Source: Micromonospora yasonensis (GTDB lineage Bacteria > Actinomycetota > Actinomycetes > Mycobacteriales > Micromonosporaceae). From it: 64,000 nt of DNA. Positions 1-8,261 of this stretch are shown here, in pieces. The notes beneath the pieces were generated by a model, which was not told the origin of the DNA, made no database searches, and saw only the letters and a program-made list of their open reading frames with translations. Position 1 is the stretch's first letter. Each line of letters opens with the position of its first letter. The translations under genes and the position numbers were made by a program. The stretch covers positions 38,614 to 102,613 of the forward strand of contig NZ_JAPDPH010000003.1 of the NCBI RefSeq assembly GCF_026013475.1, written 5' to 3'.

Positions 1-99
1 GCCCACTCCACGCCGGCATCCCCGACCCGCCCACGCATCACGCCCGCCTCAGATTCGCGCCCCGGATTCGCACACCCCGCACCCCAAGATCCGCACAAG

Positions 100-149
100 T
101 TCCCGGAAAGAGTGGCCTTCCGAGCGCTCACGGCCACTCCTCCCGGGAA
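100..149. repeat. Intergenic imperfect hairpin, repeat family C
   Basis: Arms at 100-117 and 132-149 pair with three mismatches around a 14-nt loop. The flank just upstream (from 86, CAAGATCCGC followed by a GTTCCCGG-type run) resembles the stretch at 57366-57390 and, more loosely, the hairpin at 28773-28848. The rest of 1-240 has no gene I can support; any upstream gene must end before or near the window edge. Confidence 0.45.
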
Positions 150-250
150 AGAGGGCGCCCCCGAGCGCGGCGAGCGGCGGGAGCGGGCGGTGCGGCGGTG
201 GCGGGGAGGGATCTTGACCCTGGGTGGGCAGGCGTGGTGCGGTGAGCGGC

Positions 251-1162
251 ATGGCAGGTGAGTACCGGGCGGTCTTCGATGCCGAGGTCGTCTTCGTCAA
301 CGGCGGTGGGTTGCGGACCGAGGGATTCCGGCTGGACGTCCTGGGCCCGGAGATCGACGACGCCGAACTGGCGGCGCTGTTCGTCCGGCACCTCGGGCTG
401 CTCATGGTCGCCGACGTGCGGATCACTCACCGGACGGTCGTCGAGGAAGCGCACAAGGGTGGCCGCGGAACCCGGCCGGCCGAGGCACCACGCCGGCGGC
501 TGGTGGAGCTGAGCCACGTGATCACCGACGGGATGGTCACGCTGCCCGGCTGGCCGGCGCCCCGGATCACCGACTGGCTGACCCGCGAGGCGTCGAAGGC
601 GAAGTACGCCCCGGGGACGGAGTTCCATGTGGCGCAGATCGACATGATCGCCAACACCGGCACCTACCTCGACGCCCCGTCGCACCGCTGGGCGGACGGG
701 CCGGACCTCACCGGTGTGCCGCTGGACCGGCTCGCCGACCTGCCCGGGATCGTGGTCCGGGTGCCGGAAGGCACCCGAGCGGTGGACCGACTGCTGCTGG
801 CCCCGTACGACGTGACCGGCCGGGCGGTGCTGCTGCACACCGGGTGGGACGTGCACTTCGGCACCGACCGGTACGCCGGATCCGACGCGCCCCACCTGAC
901 CGGGGACGGTGCGGAGTGGCTGGTGGCAGCGGGCGCGGCCCTGGTCGGCATCGACTCGATCAACATCGACGACATGACCCCGGCGGCGGCCGGCGAGCGC
1001 CCGGCGCACAGCGCCCTGCTCGCCGCCGGCATCCCGGTCGTGGAGCACCTGACCGGCCTGGCCGCCCTGCCGCCGGAGGGGTTCCGGTTCACCGCCGCGC
1101 CGCCCCGGGTGACGGGCATGGGCACCTTCCCGGTCCGCGCCTTCGCCGTCGCCGACGCCTGA
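251..1162 (+). CDS. Cyclase-family (KynB-like) hydrolase with an extra N-terminal module
   Basis: A protein of 303 residues from the ATG at 251; in-frame GTGs at 242 and 224 are alternatives and no strong ribosome site decides. Residues about 80-300 look like the cyclase/arylformamidase family (metal-dependent amide or ester hydrolases), starting with RRLVELSHVITDGM. The family metal motif HxGTHxDxPxH appears here as NTGTYLDAPSH (N135 to H145): the Asp and last His are kept, but two His ligands are Asn and Tyr. This NTGTYLD form occurs in a recognised subgroup of the family whose substrate I cannot name. The first 75 or so residues form a separate small domain that I do not recognise; it may be a fused partner. 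The gene stands alone and is convergent with the decayed gene at 1200-1779. Confidence 0.75.
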   Translation: MAGEYRAVFDAEVVFVNGGGLRTEGFRLDVLGPEIDDAELAALFVRHLGLLMVADVRITHRTVVEEAHKGGRGTRPAEAPRRRLVELSHVITDGMVTLPGWPAPRITDWLTREASKAKYAPGTEFHVAQIDMIANTGTYLDAPSHRWADGPDLTGVPLDRLADLPGIVVRVPEGTRAVDRLLLAPYDVTGRAVLLHTGWDVHFGTDRYAGSDAPHLTGDGAEWLVAAGAALVGIDSINIDDMTPAAAGERPAHSALLAAGIPVVEHLTGLAALPPEGFRFTAAPPRVTGMGTFPVRAFAVADA

Positions 1163-1199
1163 GCCTCGCCGATGATCTACTTCGCCTGCGAGTCGCTCA

Positions 1200-1779
1200 T
1201 CAGTAGCGCACCGAGATCCGGCGCTCGATCGCGTCGACCCGGATCTCCCCGCCGTACGGGATGATCAGCTGCGGGTCGGTGTGGCCCAGGTCGACGTCGA
1301 AGACCACCACCGGGTCGTCGACGTAGTCCGCGAGGGCCCGGGTGATCGCCTCCCGCTGGGCCTCGCCCCAGGCCCGCCGTTCCGCCAGGGTGTGCGGCTT
1401 GTCGAAGTCCCACGCCTTGGGGCGGCCGACCACGATCGTCGGGAAACATCACCGGCTCGTTGGCCAGCGTCGCCGGGTCCCGCCAGTCGCGCGGCTGGTC
1501 GCCCCACTCGGTCGCCGGAGCCAGTTCGTACCAGCCGGAGGTGAAGAGGGCGGCGCGCAGCGAGTCGAAGGTGACCGGGTGCGGCTTGCCGGGCCGGCCG
1601 AGGTGCACCAGCACCGAGCCGCCGTGGTACGCCACCACGCCCAGTCGGTACAGGTGGTTGAGGATGTTGGTGTTGTCCGAGTAGCCGAAGTACACGTGCG
1701 GGAAGAGGCCCGGCAGCCCGGCCGAGGGCGACACCACGGCGACCCGGTCGCCCGGCTTCGGCTTGGCGGGGTATCGCAA
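1200..1779 (-). pseudogene. Decayed LD-carboxypeptidase (peptidase family S66)
   Basis: The family cleaves the terminal D-residue from muropeptide tetrapeptides. Three family blocks survive in order: KPGDRVAVVSPSAG at the N-terminus, FGYSDNTN with the nucleophile Ser, then the end block VVGRPKAWDFD through VDLGHTDPQ with the catalytic His. Two internal stretches are missing, estimated from the usual length of roughly 340 residues: about 60 residues between LPGLFPHV and YFGYSDN, and about 70 after NEPVM, which would have carried the catalytic Glu. The second deletion also changes frame near 1445, so the N-terminal frame runs on to 1177 while the C-terminal frame stops at 1200. The best available start is TTG at 1779. 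Non-function is inferred from the lost Glu region and the frameshift. Confidence 0.8.
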
Positions 1780-1874
1780 CGACGTGCCCAGACGCTATCG
1801 GCCCCCGCCACCGGATTGTTCGACCGTCTGCCCGACCTCGATCAGAACGGCACAACCCGGGCGAAGCGCCCACC

Positions 1875-1880
1875 TAGGCT
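1875..1880 (+). promoter_or_regulatory. -10 box of a probable leaderless transcript
   Basis: TAGGCT ends 6 nt before the GTG at 1887, so transcription would begin at or next to the start codon. This supports GTG 1887 as the true start; no ribosome site is present. Confidence 0.5.
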
Positions 1881-1886
1881 GGCCAT

Positions 1887-2942
1887 GTGGACGAGCAGGG
1901 GCAGGAGCTTCCGGTACGCGACTGGCTGCCGCGCGCGGCAGCGCTGCTGGTCGGCACGCTCGCCCTGGCCACCGCGTTCATCGCGGCGTACGTCGGGGCG
2001 CTGCACAAGCCGACCCCGCACGACCTTCCGGTCGGGGTGGCGCTGGGCGACCAGCGCGCGCAGGCGGTGCTGGCCGCCGTCCGTAGCCGGACCGACACGA
2101 TCAAGCCCGTCGAGTACGACAACCAGGACGCCGCCCTCGACGCCCTGACCTCCCGCGAGGTCTACGCGGTGCTCCACGCCGACCCGGGCGGCGGCCTGAC
2201 CCTGACCACGGCCGGTGCCAGCGCGCCCGCCGCCAAGGATCTGGTCACCCAGGTGCTCACCCAGGCCGCCCGGCAGGCCAACCTGCCGCTCCAGGTCACC
2301 GACGAGGTGCCCGCCGCCGCTGGCGACCCGCGCGGGTTGGTGCCGTTCTACCTCGCGGTCGGCCTGGTCCTCGGGGGCTACCTGGCCTCTACCGCCCTGG
2401 GCATCTCGCTCGGCACCGCACCCCGCAGCCTGCGCCGCGCCGGGCTGCGGATCGCCACCCTCGCGGTGCACTCCGTGCTGCTCGGGATAATCGGCGCGGT
2501 GCTGGTCGGGCCGGTGATGCACATCTGGGACCACCAGGTCCTGGCGGTCTTCCTGGTCGGCGCGCTCACCGTGTTCGCCGCCGGCATGGTCGCCGCGGCG
2601 GTGCAGGGGTGGCTGGGGCTGCTCGGCACCGGGCTGGTGATCCTGCTGCTGGTGGTGCTCGGCAACCCCGGCTCGGGCGGCATCTACGCCCCGGAGTTCC
2701 TGCCCGCCTTCCTGCGCGGGATGCACCGGTGGAACGTTCCCGGCCTGGCCACCGACTCGCTCAAGTCGGCGGTCTACTTCGACTGGCGGGGCGCGCGCTG
2801 GCCGTTGGTGGTACTCGGGATCTGGGCGGTGCTCGGGATCCTCGGGCTGGTCACCGCGGCGATCTTCCGGGCGCACCGGCGCGCCGCGCCTGCCGCGCGT
2901 GCCCGGCCGGCCGCACCGGGGAGACCGGTGGCCGATGGCTGA
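1887..2942 (+). CDS. Multi-pass membrane protein, ABC-2/YhgE-like (DUF3533 type)
   Basis: A protein of 351 residues. It has a first membrane helix at about 17-37, an extracytoplasmic region of about 130 residues (40-170) with short alpha/beta character, then about five hydrophobic helices between residues 170 and 325 and a basic, Ala/Pro-rich tail. One helix, a long extracellular part and a C-terminal helix bundle is the layout of the YhgE/Pip and ABC-2-like group, whose members are linked to export or envelope functions; the exact role here is unknown. No ATPase gene is adjacent. The GTG start is supported by a -10-like TAGGCT 6 nt upstream. The gene lies 124 nt before ppc on the same strand, but ppc has its own ribosome site. 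Confidence 0.65.
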   Translation: MDEQGQELPVRDWLPRAAALLVGTLALATAFIAAYVGALHKPTPHDLPVGVALGDQRAQAVLAAVRSRTDTIKPVEYDNQDAALDALTSREVYAVLHADPGGGLTLTTAGASAPAAKDLVTQVLTQAARQANLPLQVTDEVPAAAGDPRGLVPFYLAVGLVLGGYLASTALGISLGTAPRSLRRAGLRIATLAVHSVLLGIIGAVLVGPVMHIWDHQVLAVFLVGALTVFAAGMVAAAVQGWLGLLGTGLVILLLVVLGNPGSGGIYAPEFLPAFLRGMHRWNVPGLATDSLKSAVYFDWRGARWPLVVLGIWAVLGILGLVTAAIFRAHRRAAPAARARPAAPGRPVADG

Positions 2943-3066
2943 GCCGGTCGATCCGTCCCGGAGTGCAGATCATCACCCGGTCCCCCTCCTGCCGAGGGGG
3001 CCGACGCGGATACGATCCAGGGAGTCGGACAGCGCTGTCCTTCGTACTCGCGTAAGGAGCGCACCC

Positions 3067-5853
3067 GTGACCGACCAGCACGACCACGACGGCCCGGACG
3101 CCGCGCTGCGGGCCGACATCCGCCGCCTCGGCACCCTGCTCGGGCAGACCCTCGCCCGCCAGGAGGGCCGACCCCTGCTCGACCTGGTCGAGGAGATCCG
3201 CGCCCAGGTCCGCTCCGACGCCCCGGCCGCCGCCCAGCGTCTCGCCGGCCTCGACGTGACCACCGGGACCAAGCTGGCCCGGGCCTTCTCCACCTACTTC
3301 CACCTGGCCAACATCACCGAGCAGGTGCACCGGGCGCGCGACCTGCGCCGCCGCCGGGCCATGCACGGCGGCTGGCTGGACCAGGCGGCCAACATGATCG
3401 CCGAGCGTGGGGTGCCGGCCGAGGAGATCGCCGCCGCGGCCCGCCGGCTCGCGGTACGCCCGGTCTTCACCGCCCACCCCACCGAGGCGGCCCGTCGCTC
3501 CATCCTGTCCAAGCTGCGCGCGGTCGCCGACGAGCTGGACACCGAAACGGCCAACGCCATCCTCTACGGAGCCAGCGACGAGGGCCCGGCCAACCGGCGC
3601 CTGGCCGAACTGCTGGACCTGATGTGGCAGACCGACGAGCTGCGGCTGGACCGGCCGGACCCGACCGACGAGGCCCGCAACGCCATCTACTACCTGCGTG
3701 ACCTGTACGCCGAGGCCGCCCCGCAGGTGCTCGACGACCTCGCCGACACGCTGCGCACCCTGGGCGTGGAGACCTCACCGACCGCCCGCCCGCTGACCTT
3801 CGGCACCTGGATCGGCGGTGACCGCGACGGCAACCCGTTCGTCACCCCGACGGTCACCCGCGAGGTGCTGCGGATCCAGCACGAGCACGGCATCGAGGCC
3901 ACCGAGAAGGCGATGGACGCCCTCATCAACGAGGTCTCCGTGTCCCGCCGACTGCGCGCGGTCTCGCTCGACCTGTCCGCCAGCCTCGCCGCCGACCTGG
4001 ACGCACTGCCCGAGGTGGCGCCCCGGTTCCGGCGGGTCAACGCCGAGGAGCCGTACCGGCTCAAGGCACGCTGCGTGAAGGCGAAGCTGACCAACACCCG
4101 GGAGCGGCTGCGCACCGGCACCGCACACGTACCGGGGCGGGACTACCGCGGGTCGGCCGAGCTGATCGCCGACCTGGAGCTGCTGCGCGCCTCGCTGGCC
4201 CGCAACTCGGGGCAGCTCACCGCCGTGGGCCGGCTCGCCTCGACGATCCGTACGGTGTCCGCGTTCGGGCTGCACCTGGCGACCATGGACGTCCGCGAGC
4301 ACGCCGAGAAGCACCACGAGGTGCTCGCCCAGCTGTACGCGGCGGTCGGCGAGGTGTCCGACTACCCGTCGCTGACCCGACTGGAGCGCACCAAGCTGCT
4401 CGCCGACGAGCTGGCCGGCCGGCGGCCGTTGTCCACCCAGGACACCCCGCTCACCGAGTCGGCACAGAAGACGTTCGACGTTTTCGGGGCGATCCGCGAG
4501 GCGCAGGACCGGTTCGGCACCGAGGTGATCGAGTCGTACATCATCTCGATGACCCTCGGCGTGGACGACGTGCTCGCCGCGGTGGTGCTGGCCCGCGAGG
4601 CCGGCCTGATCGACGTGCACAGCGGCCGGGCCCGGATCGGCCTCGTGCCGCTGTTGGAGACGCCGGCCGAGTTGAACGCCGGCGGTGAGCTGCTCGACGA
4701 GCTGCTGTCGTTGCCGGCGTACCGGGCGCTGGTCGCGGCCCGGGGCGACGTGCAGGAGGTGATGCTGGGCTACTCCGACTCCAACAAGGAGGCCGGCATC
4801 ACCACCAGCCAGTGGTCGATCCACCGGGCCCAGCGCGCGCTGCGGGACGTGGCCGCCCGGCACGGCGTGCACCTGCGGCTGTTCCACGGCCGGGGCGGCA
4901 CGGTCGGCCGGGGCGGCGGCCCCACCCACGAGGCCATCCTGGCCCAGCCGTACGGCACGCTGGACGGCGCGATCAAGGTGACCGAGCAGGGCGAGGTCAT
5001 CTCCGACAAGTACACCCTCCCCGCGCTGGCCCGGGAGAACCTGGAGCTGACCGTCGCGGCGGTGCTCCAGGCGACCCTGCTGCACACCGCGCCCCGGCAG
5101 CCCGGCGAGATGCTGGAACGCTGGGACGCCACCATGGACGTGGTCTCCGAGGCGGCGTTCCGGTCCTACCGGAACTTGGTCGAGGACCCGGACCTGCCCG
5201 CGTACTTCTGGGCCTCCACCCCGACCGAGCTGCTCGGCGCGTTGAACATCGGCTCCCGCCCGGCGAAACGACCGAACACCGGCGCCGGCCTGGCCGGCCT
5301 GCGGGCCATCCCGTGGGTGTTCGGCTGGACCCAGACCCGGCAGATCGTGCCCGGCTGGTTCGGCGTCGGGTCCGGGCTGGCCGCCGCCCGGGCTGCCGGA
5401 CTGGAGGACGTGCTCGCCGAGATGCACCGGAACTGGCACTTCTTCCGCACGTTCCTGTCGAACGTCGAGATGATGCTGACCAAGACCGACCTCACCATCG
5501 CCCGCCGGTACGTGGAGACGCTGGTCCCGAAGAAGCTGCACCCGATCTTCGAGAAGATCGAGCAGGAGTACGAGTTGACCAAGCAGGAGGTGCTGGCGGT
5601 CACCTCCTCGCCGGCCCTGCTGGAGAACTCGCCGGTGCTCCAGCGCACCCTCGCGGTGCGGGACACCTACCTGGAGCCGCTGCACCATCTGCAGGTGGCG
5701 CTGCTGCGCCAGTACCGGGATTCCGGTGCGGCCGGCCGGGCGGTGGCGACCGCGCCGGGCGGCCGGCGCGCGCCGAACGACGGCACGGCGCTGGAGCGCG
5801 CGCTGCTCACCACGGTCAACGGTATCGCCGCCGGCATGCGCAACACCGGCTGA
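3067..5853 (+). CDS. ppc: Phosphoenolpyruvate carboxylase
   Basis: Adds bicarbonate to PEP to give oxaloacetate, refilling the TCA cycle in the cytoplasm. The 928-residue length is normal for the bacterial enzyme. Visible motifs are [11 protein letters not shown] with the catalytic His at 137, [24 protein letters not shown] with Lys at about 574, [14 protein letters not shown] with His at about 607, [13 protein letters not shown], and a C-terminal RNTG that matches the usual QNTG end near the allosteric site. I chose the GTG at 3067 because AAGGAG lies at 3054-3059, correctly spaced; the frame stays open upstream but is not protein-like there. Another PEP-node enzyme, PEP carboxykinase, is encoded at 31846-33687. 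A GGGCCCC hairpin follows directly. Confidence 0.97.
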   Translation: MTDQHDHDGPDAALRADIRRLGTLLGQTLARQEGRPLLDLVEEIRAQVRSDAPAAAQRLAGLDVTTGTKLARAFSTYFHLANITEQVHRARDLRRRRAMHGGWLDQAANMIAERGVPAEEIAAAARRLAVRPVFTAHPTEAARRSILSKLRAVADELDTETANAILYGASDEGPANRRLAELLDLMWQTDELRLDRPDPTDEARNAIYYLRDLYAEAAPQVLDDLADTLRTLGVETSPTARPLTFGTWIGGDRDGNPFVTPTVTREVLRIQHEHGIEATEKAMDALINEVSVSRRLRAVSLDLSASLAADLDALPEVAPRFRRVNAEEPYRLKARCVKAKLTNTRERLRTGTAHVPGRDYRGSAELIADLELLRASLARNSGQLTAVGRLASTIRTVSAFGLHLATMDVREHAEKHHEVLAQLYAAVGEVSDYPSLTRLERTKLLADELAGRRPLSTQDTPLTESAQKTFDVFGAIREAQDRFGTEVIESYIISMTLGVDDVLAAVVLAREAGLIDVHSGRARIGLVPLLETPAELNAGGELLDELLSLPAYRALVAARGDVQEVMLGYSDSNKEAGITTSQWSIHRAQRALRDVAARHGVHLRLFHGRGGTVGRGGGPTHEAILAQPYGTLDGAIKVTEQGEVISDKYTLPALARENLELTVAAVLQATLLHTAPRQPGEMLERWDATMDVVSEAAFRSYRNLVEDPDLPAYFWASTPTELLGALNIGSRPAKRPNTGAGLAGLRAIPWVFGWTQTRQIVPGWFGVGSGLAAARAAGLEDVLAEMHRNWHFFRTFLSNVEMMLTKTDLTIARRYVETLVPKKLHPIFEKIEQEYELTKQEVLAVTSSPALLENSPVLQRTLAVRDTYLEPLHHLQVALLRQYRDSGAAGRAVATAPGGRRAPNDGTALERALLTTVNGIAAGMRNTG

Positions 5854-5862
5854 GGCGTAAGG

Positions 5863-5905
5863 AAGGGCCCCCTGCTAACGCATTTCGCATAGCAGGGGGC
5901 CCCTT
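5863..5905. terminator. Hairpin terminator, repeat family A copy 1
   Basis: GGGCCCCCTGCT pairs with AGCAGGGGGCCC across a 14-nt loop, followed by TTTT. It lies between convergent genes (ppc and the gene ending at 5935) and can serve both strands. The same core recurs at 36322-36372 and 58981-59031. Confidence 0.85.
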
Positions 5906-5934
5906 TTAACAACTGCGAGGCCCGAGCGGCGGGT

Positions 5935-6777
5935 TCACCAGTCGCCGCCGCCGAAGTCACCCCCACCGAAGTCGCCGCCGAAGTCACCGCCGCCGTAGTC
6001 GACGGCCCCGTAGTCCCCACCGCCGCCGTAGTCCCCGCCGGACCAGTCGCCCTGGTCGCCGGCGAACTGGTCGCCGCTGTAGTCGTTACCGCCCTGGTCG
6101 CCGTAGTCCTGGCCGTCGCCGAACCCGTCCTGGAAGCCCTCCTGGTAGCCGGCGTCGTAGCCGTACCCGGGGTCGGCGAAGGCGGGCGAGAAGAGCGCGT
6201 CGGCGATCAGCATGCCGCCGAGCACCCCGGCCCCGGCGCCGAGCGCCGTCTTCCACCAGGGCGTCGAGTACCAGCCCGCCGGCACCCGCCGGCCCTGCCA
6301 GGTGCCGCCCGGGTAGTAGTAGGGCGTGCGGTTGCCCGGCTGCGGGCCCGCGCGATAGGTCTGCCCCTGCACGTTGACCTCGCGCTCCTTGGTCAGCATC
6401 CCGGCGCCCCGGGCGGCGGCCAGCGGCGGCAGGTCGGGCCCCGGGTCGATGCCCATCGCGGTGCGCGCGGCCCGGATGTACGCCAGCCCCTCAAGCGCGG
6501 TCTCCCGGGCCAGCGCGAACTGGTGCGGGGTACGCGCCTGCTCCAGCTGGGAGCCGGCCGCGTTGTACCGCTCGCCCGCGTCGGCCAGCGCCTGGCGGAC
6601 CGCCGGGGCGTCGCCGTGCAGGTTCATCAACTGGCCGCCGAGCCGCTCGTACCACCGCTGCGCCTCGGCGCGGGCGTCGGCCAGCTCGGTGGCCCTGCGC
6701 GACCTGCTGCCCCACCGCCAGAACATCAAGGCACCTCCGAGCATCAGCACCAGGACGAACCACAGCGCAACTTTCAT
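5935..6777 (-). CDS. Membrane-anchored protein with Gly/Asp/Tyr-rich tail
   Basis: A protein of 280 residues of unknown function. Residues 3-20 form an N-terminal membrane anchor. Residues 30-125 are helical and charged, with a pattern like soluble coiled or four-helix domains. A hydrophobic stretch (GAGAGVLGGMLIADALF) lies at 180-196. From about 203 to the end the chain is low-complexity, with repeats of DYGGG and FGGGD ending in GGGDW. Similar Gly/Asp-tailed proteins are annotated as hypothetical in actinomycetes. The ATG at 6777 is supported by a -10-like TACCGT 6 nt upstream. The gene is divergent from rmuC with only 54 nt between the two starts, so the two promoters are closely packed. 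Confidence 0.75.
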   Translation of the reverse strand: MKVALWFVLVLMLGGALMFWRWGSRSRRATELADARAEAQRWYERLGGQLMNLHGDAPAVRQALADAGERYNAAGSQLEQARTPHQFALARETALEGLAYIRAARTAMGIDPGPDLPPLAAARGAGMLTKEREVNVQGQTYRAGPQPGNRTPYYYPGGTWQGRRVPAGWYSTPWWKTALGAGAGVLGGMLIADALFSPAFADPGYGYDAGYQEGFQDGFGDGQDYGDQGGNDYSGDQFAGDQGDWSGGDYGGGGDYGAVDYGGGDFGGDFGGGDFGGGDW

Positions 6778-6783
6778 GACTCG

Positions 6784-6789
6784 ACGGTA
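6784..6789 (-). promoter_or_regulatory. -10 box of a probable leaderless transcript
   Basis: On the minus strand TACCGT ends 6 nt before the ATG at 6777. It sits inside the 54-nt gap shared with rmuC. Confidence 0.45.
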
Positions 6790-6831
6790 CCCACGGGGGT
6801 CACGTCGCACCCGTTTGGCAAGCTTCGGAGG

Positions 6832-8019
6832 GTGACGAGCATCGCAACGCTGGCCGTGGTGATCATCTGCCTCACCGCGGGCGGCGCGGTGGGCTGGCTG
6901 GCCGCCCGGTCCCGGTCGGCGACCGACATCGCCCGGCTGGAGGCCACCCTGGCCGCCACCCGCGAGGGCGAGGGGCGGCTGGAGCAGTCCATGCGGGCGC
7001 TGAGCTACGAGGCGACGGCCCAGTCCCAGGAGGCCGTCGCTCGGGCGGTCGCCCCGCTGCACGACAGCCTCCGGCGCTACGAGCAGCGGGTGGCGGAGCT
7101 GGAGCGGGACCGGGTCGACGCGTACGCCGAGCTGCGCGAGCAGGTCCGGGCGATGAGCACGGTCTCCGGGGAGCTGCGCACCGAGACCAAACAGCTGGTC
7201 GCCGCGCTTCGCGCCCCGCAGGTGCGCGGCCGGTGGGGCGAGCACCAGCTCCGCCGGATCGTCGAGGCGGCCGGCATGCTGGAGCACTGCGACTTCAACG
7301 AGCAGGTCACCGCCGCCACCGACGACCAGGGGGTACGCCCCGACCTGGTGGTCCGGCTGCACGGCGGCCGGACGGTGGTGGTCGACGCCAAGGCGCCCTT
7401 CGACGCGTACCTGACCGCGATGGAGGCGCGCGACGAACGGGGGCGGGACACCCAGCTCGACGCGCACGCGCGGCACCTGCGGGCGCATGTGGACTCGCTC
7501 GCCGCCAAGTCCTACTGGGCGGCGTTCGACCAGGCCCCGGAGTTCGTGGTGCTGTTCGTGCCGGCCGACCCGTTCCTCGACGTGGCGTTGCAACGCGACC
7601 CGACGCTGCTGGAGCACGCCTTCGCCCGCAACGTGGTGCTGGCCACGCCGGCCACCCTGGTGGCGCTGCTGCGCACGGTGGCCTACTCGTGGCGGCAGGA
7701 GGCGCTGGCCCGCAACGCCGCCACCGTGCACTCGCTGGCCCGCGAGCTGTACGGCCGGCTGTCCACCCTGGGCGACCACGTCGGCAAGCTCGGCGCGTCG
7801 CTGGGCGGCGCGGTGACCGCGTACAACCGGGCGGTCGGGTCGTTGGAGGCGCGGGTGCTGGTGAGCGCCCGCAAGCTGGCCGAGCTGGGCGTCTCCGACC
7901 AGGACCTGGTCGCCCCGGCGCAGGTCGAGGTCACGCCCCGCCAGCCGCAGGCGCCCGAGCTGGCCGACGGCACGCCGACGGTGCGCTATCCGCTCTCTTC
8001 CGGGGACATGTCCGACTGA
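6832..8019 (+). CDS. rmuC: DNA recombination protein RmuC homologue
   Basis: RmuC proteins are predicted nucleases that limit inversions at short inverted repeats; the biochemical activity is poorly defined. The 395-residue product has an N-terminal membrane helix at about 4-22, a coiled coil to about 115, and the RmuC domain from about 120 to 345, recognised by RGRWGEHQLRRIVEAAGM and VVDAKAPFDAYL, where the VDAK segment resembles the PD-(D/E)XK nuclease core. The GTG at 6832 follows CGGAGG at 6826-6831 very closely; no better start exists because the divergent gene begins 54 nt upstream. The final 50 residues are poorly conserved in character. Confidence 0.9.
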   Translation: MTSIATLAVVIICLTAGGAVGWLAARSRSATDIARLEATLAATREGEGRLEQSMRALSYEATAQSQEAVARAVAPLHDSLRRYEQRVAELERDRVDAYAELREQVRAMSTVSGELRTETKQLVAALRAPQVRGRWGEHQLRRIVEAAGMLEHCDFNEQVTAATDDQGVRPDLVVRLHGGRTVVVDAKAPFDAYLTAMEARDERGRDTQLDAHARHLRAHVDSLAAKSYWAAFDQAPEFVVLFVPADPFLDVALQRDPTLLEHAFARNVVLATPATLVALLRTVAYSWRQEALARNAATVHSLARELYGRLSTLGDHVGKLGASLGGAVTAYNRAVGSLEARVLVSARKLAELGVSDQDLVAPAQVEVTPRQPQAPELADGTPTVRYPLSSGDMSD

Positions 8020-8020
8020 T

Positions 8021-8114
8021 TCGATCGTCGACCGGTATTGCCCGAACGGCCGGCTGGCCCGGACGATCGACGTGCCGGAATGCCGGAGTTAATGGTTGTC
8101 ATCCTGCAACCATT
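8021..8114. promoter_or_regulatory. Intergenic inverted repeats before the subtilase gene
   Basis: The 242-nt gap 8020-8261 holds two inverted repeats. TCGATCGTC (8021-8029) with GACGATCGA (8062-8070) may end rmuC transcription. AATGGTTG (8091-8098) with CAACCATT (8107-8114), separated by 8 nt, is a possible operator or leader hairpin of the secreted protease gene. No gene is visible in the gap. Confidence 0.35.
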
Positions 8115-8261
8115 CGATGCATTGTGAAAGGGTTGCTCGACCACGACACAACGAGGTCACAACTCGCAGGGCGCCAGTGACAGTCGCCCGCCGATCATCG
8201 AAGATCCATCACACCCGCCCTGCACCCACAGGGCCCCCCTTTCTCGTCGGAGGAAGAGAAC

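Noticed and set aside
3775..5688. 637-codon open frame on the minus strand within ppc
   Set aside because: Antisense shadow of PEP carboxylase; composition dominated by Val, Gly, Gln and His with no recognisable motif.
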